From: Actinotalea lenta
GTDB lineage: Bacteria; Actinomycetota; Actinomycetes; Actinomycetales; Cellulomonadaceae
Length of the DNA stretch: 64,000 nucleotides
NCBI RefSeq assembly: GCF_030586465.1
Contig: NZ_JAUQYP010000001.1
Coordinates: forward strand, 2,150,981 to 2,214,980
Direction: 5' to 3'
Shown here one piece after another: positions 60,514 to 64,000 of this stretch (within the stretch, counting starts at the first letter, position 1; every line of letters begins with the position of its first letter). The notes under the pieces were generated by a model that saw nothing but the letters and a program-made list of their open reading frames with translations, was not told the DNA's origin and ran no database searches. Both the position numbers and the translations under genes were made by a program.

Positions 60514-61218
60514 GTGACGACGAAGGAACCCGCAGCCGGGAACGCGAAGCAGTCGGCCGACGCCGAGGGCCAGGACGCGACGAAGACGCTCGAGCTGCCT
60601 GAGGAGGGCACCAAGCCCGAGCCCGGCCCCCCGTCAGCGAGCCCGCGCCGTGCGGTGGTCGCCGAGGACGAGGCGCTCATCCGTATGGACGTGGCCGAGA
60701 CGCTGCGCGAGGCAGGGTTCGAGGTCGTCGGCGAGGCCGCCAACGGCGAGGAGGCCGTCGCTCTGGCGATGGAGCTGCGTCCGGACGTCATCGTGATGGA
60801 CGTGAAGATGCCCGTGATGGATGGCATCACGGCCGCGGAGAAGATCGTCAAGGAGCACGCCGCACCGGTCGTGCTGCTCACGGCCTTCTCGCAGTCCGAG
60901 CTCGTCGAGCGTGCGCGCGACGCCGGTGCGATGGCCTACGTCATCAAGCCCTTCACGCCGGCGGACCTGCTCCCCGCCGTCGAGATCGCGATCTCCCGGT
61001 ACCGGCAGATCCTCGCGCTCGAGGACGAGATCGCCGATCTCGGTGAGCGGTTCGAGACCCGCAAGCGCGTGGACCGGGCCAAGGGTCTCCTGATGACCAA
61101 GATGGGTCTGTCCGAGCCGGAGTCGTTCCGGTGGATCCAGAAGACCTCGATGGACCGTCGCCTCACCATGCGCGAGGTCGCAGACGCCGTGATCGAGCAG
61201 GTGGGCGGCGCGTCGTAG
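60514..61218 (+). CDS. pdtaR: ANTAR-domain response regulator (PdtaR-like)
   Basis: The 234-residue regulator has a disordered N-terminus (~45 residues), a receiver with Asp96 in VIVMDVKMPVMDG and Lys in YVIKPFTPADLL, and a C-terminal ANTAR domain (RVDRAKGLLMTKMGLSEPESF), which binds two-hairpin RNA motifs to control termination or translation. It resembles mycobacterial PdtaR, whose kinase is usually unlinked, and no kinase lies near it here. A GTG start without ribosome site points to a leaderless transcript. A strong terminator follows. Confidence 0.93.
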   Translation: MTTKEPAAGNAKQSADAEGQDATKTLELPEEGTKPEPGPPSASPRRAVVAEDEALIRMDVAETLREAGFEVVGEAANGEEAVALAMELRPDVIVMDVKMPVMDGITAAEKIVKEHAAPVVLLTAFSQSELVERARDAGAMAYVIKPFTPADLLPAVEIAISRYRQILALEDEIADLGERFETRKRVDRAKGLLMTKMGLSEPESFRWIQKTSMDRRLTMREVADAVIEQVGGAS

Positions 61219-61236
61219 AGGGGCAGCACATTCCAC

Positions 61237-61276
61237 AGGGCCGGTGAGCGGCGGGTGACCGCCGCTCACCGGCCCT
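61237..61276 (+). terminator. Terminator of the ANTAR regulator gene
   Basis: A perfect stem of at least 16 bp (GGGCCGGTGAGCGGCG and its complement) with a 6-base loop, 20 bases after the stop codon. It is followed by TTGTCG. It is one of the strongest hairpins in the window. Confidence 0.9.
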
Positions 61277-61323
61277 TGTCGTCCAGCATGCGGGCATTTT
61301 CACGGCCGTTGGTGTCAGTGCGG

Positions 61324-61352
61324 TCACGAAACGGCATCGACAACAGTATGAT
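61324..61352 (+). promoter_or_regulatory. Promoter of the binding-protein gene
   Basis: The -10 box TATGAT (61347-61352) is clear; TCACGA (61324-61329) is a weak -35 at a 17-base spacing. The start codon lies 107 bases downstream, so there is a long leader. Confidence 0.5.
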
Positions 61353-61459
61353 ACGTGACATTTCACATTCCGGACACATCGGGTGGTTACGGTGCCCAGC
61401 ACAGTTCCCCGGGTGATGGTCTGTGCCCGGGGTCGGTGAACACCGGAGGGGTGCCACAC

Positions 61460-62749
61460 ATGAGGAAGACCACCTACGCGGCACGGGCGGGAGCGCTGCT
61501 CGGAGCAGCAGCCCTGGCCCTGACCGCCTGCAGCAGCGCCAGCGGCTCGGGAAGCTCGAGCAGCAGCTCGGACGGCGCGGCCGCGTCGAGCAGCGGGTCG
61601 AGCATGTCCAGCGACGGGCTGAAGATCGGCTCGTTGCTCCCACAGACCGGGTCGCTCGCGTTCCTGGGCCCGCCCGAGATCGCAGGCGTCAACCTCGCGG
61701 TCAAGGAGATCAACGACAACGGTGGCGTCCTGGGCGCCGACGTGGAGCACGTGGCAGCGGACTCCTCGGACGCCGATCACGCTGACGTCGCTCCGCAGTC
61801 GTGGTCCGACCTGCAGAGCAAGGGGGTCTCCGCCGTCGTCGGCGCCGCGTCGTCCTCGGTGACCAAGCTCGTGGTGGACGACATCACCAACTCCAAGACC
61901 GTCATGGTCTCGCCGGCGAACACCGCCACGTCGCTGTCCGGCTACAGCCCGTACTACTTCCGCACCGCGCCGCCGGACACCGTCCAGGGATCGGCACTGG
62001 GCAATCTGATCGTCCAGGACGGCATCACGGACCTGGGCATCCTGGTGTTCAACGAGGAGTACGGGACCTCGCTGCGTGACGTCGTGAAGTCGACGGTCGA
62101 GGCGGCCGGCGTCAACGTGACCTACGGCGACAAGGGCCAGGAGTTCGACCCGGCCGCCGCGTCGTTCACCGACGCCGTGACCTCGATCCTGGCGACCAAC
62201 CCGCAGGCGATCGCGCTCATCGCGTTCGACCAGACCAAGTCGATCGTTCCCGAGCTCGTCGCGCAGGGTTTCCAGGGCAAGCTCTACATGGTCGACGGCA
62301 ACACGGCCGACTACTCCAAGGACTTCGACCCGGGCACGCTCAGCGCGTGGGACACGCAGGGGACCATCCCCGGTGCCTACCCCGATGACGCCTTCAAGAA
62401 GCGACTGCTGGGCGTCGACCCCAAGCTGGACAACTTCTCCTACGCCGCCGAGTCCTACGACGCGACCATGCTGATCGCCCTGGCGGCCCTCAAGGGAGGC
62501 GCGACCGACGGCGCGACCATCCAGGCCAACATGGCTGCGGTGTCCGGCGCCAACGGTGGCACCGAGTGCACCGGCTTCCAGGACTGCGCCGACCTGATCA
62601 AGAAGGGTGAGGAGATCAACTACCAGACGGTCTCCGGGGCCGGCCCGTTCAACGCCGACAACGACCCGTCGTCGGCCTTCGTGGGCATCTACAAGTACAA
62701 CGACGACAACACCTACACCTGGGTGAAGGCGATCGAGGGCAAGGCCTGA
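61460..62749 (+). CDS. ABC transporter substrate-binding lipoprotein (branched-chain amino acid type)
   Basis: The 429-residue precursor has a lipoprotein signal with LTAC (Cys24), a long Ser/Gly linker and a LivJ/HAAT fold (LKIGSLLPQTGSLAFLGPPE, NDNGGVLGADVE, NTATSLSGYSPYYFRT). GGAGGG is about 10 bases upstream of the ATG. It is a single gene ended by a bidirectional terminator. The LivG/LivF-type genes that could serve it are on the opposite strand to its right. The ligand is probably an amino acid or similar. Confidence 0.92.
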   Translation: MRKTTYAARAGALLGAAALALTACSSASGSGSSSSSSDGAAASSSGSSMSSDGLKIGSLLPQTGSLAFLGPPEIAGVNLAVKEINDNGGVLGADVEHVAADSSDADHADVAPQSWSDLQSKGVSAVVGAASSSVTKLVVDDITNSKTVMVSPANTATSLSGYSPYYFRTAPPDTVQGSALGNLIVQDGITDLGILVFNEEYGTSLRDVVKSTVEAAGVNVTYGDKGQEFDPAAASFTDAVTSILATNPQAIALIAFDQTKSIVPELVAQGFQGKLYMVDGNTADYSKDFDPGTLSAWDTQGTIPGAYPDDAFKKRLLGVDPKLDNFSYAAESYDATMLIALAALKGGATDGATIQANMAAVSGANGGTECTGFQDCADLIKKGEEINYQTVSGAGPFNADNDPSSAFVGIYKYNDDNTYTWVKAIEGKA

Positions 62750-62766
62750 GCCTCGAGCCCGAGACG

Positions 62767-62800
62767 ACGGGGCCCGGCTGCCGCAGCAGCCGGGCCCCGT
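62767..62800. terminator. Bidirectional terminator
   Basis: A perfect 15-bp stem (ACGGGGCCCGGCTGC and its complement) with loop CGCA lies between the convergent binding-protein and LivF genes. Its symmetry would stop transcription from both sides; TTGCT follows on the plus strand. Confidence 0.88.
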
Positions 62801-62849
62801 TGCTCTGGTCGGGAGGGCTCGGAGGCGTTCCCGCCTTCCCCCGGCCGGT

Positions 62850-63677
62850 CTACTGGGAGGCGCCGCCCTCGGCCGTACCCTCCTGGGCGGCGCGGCGCTC
62901 GGCGTCGGCCGCCTCGACGTCGGTGGCCAGGGTGCCCAGGTAGAGCTCGATGACCTTGGGGTCGTTCATCATCTCCCGGCCCGGGCCGGAATAGGCGTTC
63001 GCGCCCTGGTCCAGGACGTAGCCCCGGTCGCAGATCTGCAGCGCACGCCGCGCGTTCTGCTCCACGATGATGATCGACACTCCCGCCTTGTTGATCCTCC
63101 GGGTCCGGATGAACGTTTCGTCCTGTCGCACAGGCGACAGGCCGGCGGACGGCTCGTCGAGCAGCAGCACCTTGGGGTCCATCATCAGGGCCCGGGCCAT
63201 CGCGACCATCTGGCGCTCACCCCCGGAGAGCGAGCCGGCGCGCTGCTTGCGCCGGTCACCGAGGGTCGGGAACAGGTCGACGATCTGCTCGAACCGGGAC
63301 GCGAACTTCTTCGGGTCCTGGAAGACGCCCATCTGCATGTTCTCCTCGATGGTCAGCGAGGGGAACACGTTGTTGGTCTGGGGCACGAAGCCCACGCCCC
63401 GGTGCACGAGCTTGTCCGCGCGCAGGTTGGTGATCTCCTCGCCGTGCAGGGTCACCGCGCCCGAGCGGATCGGCACGAGGCCGAACAGCGCCTTGAGGAG
63501 GGTCGACTTGCCGGCGCCGTTGGGGCCGATGATGCCCACCAGCTCGCCGGGGTGCAGCACCAGGTTGCAGGCGTTGAGGATGTCCACGCCCGGCAGGTAC
63601 CCGGCATACAGGTCCTTGGCCTCCAGGAGCGGCTCGCCGGACGGCGCGCCGCGGTGCACCTGGGTCGTCGCGGTCAT
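62850..63677 (-). CDS. livF: ABC transporter ATPase LivF-type
   Basis: The 275-residue ATPase has Walker A GPNGAGKST, signature LSGGERQM, Walker B VLLLDEPSAGLSP and VEQNA. After Walker B the segment VRQDETFIRTRRINKAG is more basic than in most LivF proteins. The C-terminal tail is acidic and alanine-rich. It overlaps the LivG gene by 4 bases. It is a second, separate system from the one at 13 kb. Confidence 0.92.
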   Translation of the reverse strand: MTATTQVHRGAPSGEPLLEAKDLYAGYLPGVDILNACNLVLHPGELVGIIGPNGAGKSTLLKALFGLVPIRSGAVTLHGEEITNLRADKLVHRGVGFVPQTNNVFPSLTIEENMQMGVFQDPKKFASRFEQIVDLFPTLGDRRKQRAGSLSGGERQMVAMARALMMDPKVLLLDEPSAGLSPVRQDETFIRTRRINKAGVSIIIVEQNARRALQICDRGYVLDQGANAYSGPGREMMNDPKVIELYLGTLATDVEAADAERRAAQEGTAEGGASQ

Positions 63678-64000
63678 GCGTCCTCCTGCGTCCGGTGCTC
63701 CTGCGCCTCCGCCTCGGCCTCGAGCTCGTCCAGCACGTCGTCCCCGAGCAGCGAGTCGTCGCCCAGGTCGGTGTCGTGGTGCGCGCCGAGGTAGGCGTCG
63801 ACGACGGCCTCGTCCTGCATGATCGTGGTGGGCGGACCCTCGGCCACCACTCGGCCCTCCGCCATGACGACCACCCAGTCGGAGATGTGCCGCACCATGT
63901 GCATGTCGTGCTCGACGAACAGCACGGTCATGCCCTCGTCGCGCAGGTCCTGGATGTGGCCGAGCAACGACTGCGTCAGTGCGGGGTTCACGCCGGCCAT
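63674..64000 (-). CDS. livG: ABC transporter ATPase LivG-type (partial)
   Basis: Only the C-terminal ~109 residues are in the window: the last part of the nucleotide-binding domain (TVLFVEHDMHMVRHISDWVVVM with the switch His), VDAYLGAH and a long acidic tail (LLGDDVLDELEAEAEAQEH) not usual in LivG. The 5' part lies beyond the right edge. It overlaps LivF by 4 bases. Confidence 0.9.
   Translation of the reverse strand: MAGVNPALTQSLLGHIQDLRDEGMTVLFVEHDMHMVRHISDWVVVMAEGRVVAEGPPTTIMQDEAVVDAYLGAHHDTDLGDDSLLGDDVLDELEAEAEAQEHRTQEDA

Overview
The window is a very GC-rich actinobacterial chromosome segment. Codons end almost always in G or C, GTG starts and 1- or 4-base stop/start overlaps are common, and there is an ANTAR-type response regulator of the PdtaR kind. 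The overall look suggests Micrococcales, perhaps near Cellulomonadaceae; the taxonomy is inferred from style only. I see no rRNA, CRISPR array, insertion sequence or phage genes. There is one tRNA.

Layout. (1) 1-5.7 kb: a partial multidomain persulfide/CoA-disulfide reductase (FAD oxidoreductase, rhodanese, TusA, DsrE), diverging from a membrane protein with a CsoR/CstR-like operator between them, then a TrkH-type K+ channel, an OsmC protein and a conserved hypothetical. (2) 5.7-19.2 kb: an acyl-CoA catabolic island. A minus-strand operon encodes a branched-chain-type ABC importer, a KAS III-like enzyme, a CoA-transferase, a thiolase, two alpha/beta hydrolases and a TetR repressor. A divergent plus-strand operon encodes MaoC hydratase, enoyl-CoA hydratase and 3-hydroxyacyl-CoA dehydrogenase. 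Two copies of a 16-bp palindrome lie in the divergent control region. (3) 19.2-29 kb: a Gfo/Idh oxidoreductase, an FtsH-like protease, a GGDEF-EAL protein, a TetR/membrane protein/methyltransferase operon, PspA, and a protein resembling the C-terminal part of TPM proteins.

(4) 29-53 kb: a redox/copper/respiration island. It holds a glutaredoxin-like protein, a CcdA-like transporter and a TlpA-like thiol protein; a NarL-type two-component system; a lone b6-like cytochrome b; a YHS protein and copper P-type ATPase under a CsoR-like palindrome; an OmpR-type two-component system; an eight-gene complex I-like operon; a frameshifted multicopper oxidase; VKOR; a cupredoxin; and two SHOCT proteins. 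The complex I-like operon keeps A, H, J, K, L, M and N but has no C, E, F, G or I. In place of B and D it has one degenerate fusion carrying seven MDHxx repeats. Five promoters in this island share TCTTC/TCTTG direct repeats spaced exactly 11 bp, which suggests one OmpR-family regulon. I consider this island the most promising undescribed system in the window.

(5) 53-64 kb: glutamate decarboxylase, YCII and DHFR-like proteins, a lipoprotein polysaccharide deacetylase, small membrane proteins, a HepT remnant, an unusual tRNA with a CAA anticodon, the ANTAR regulator, and a second amino-acid-type ABC system (binding protein, LivF, partial LivG) that runs off the right edge.
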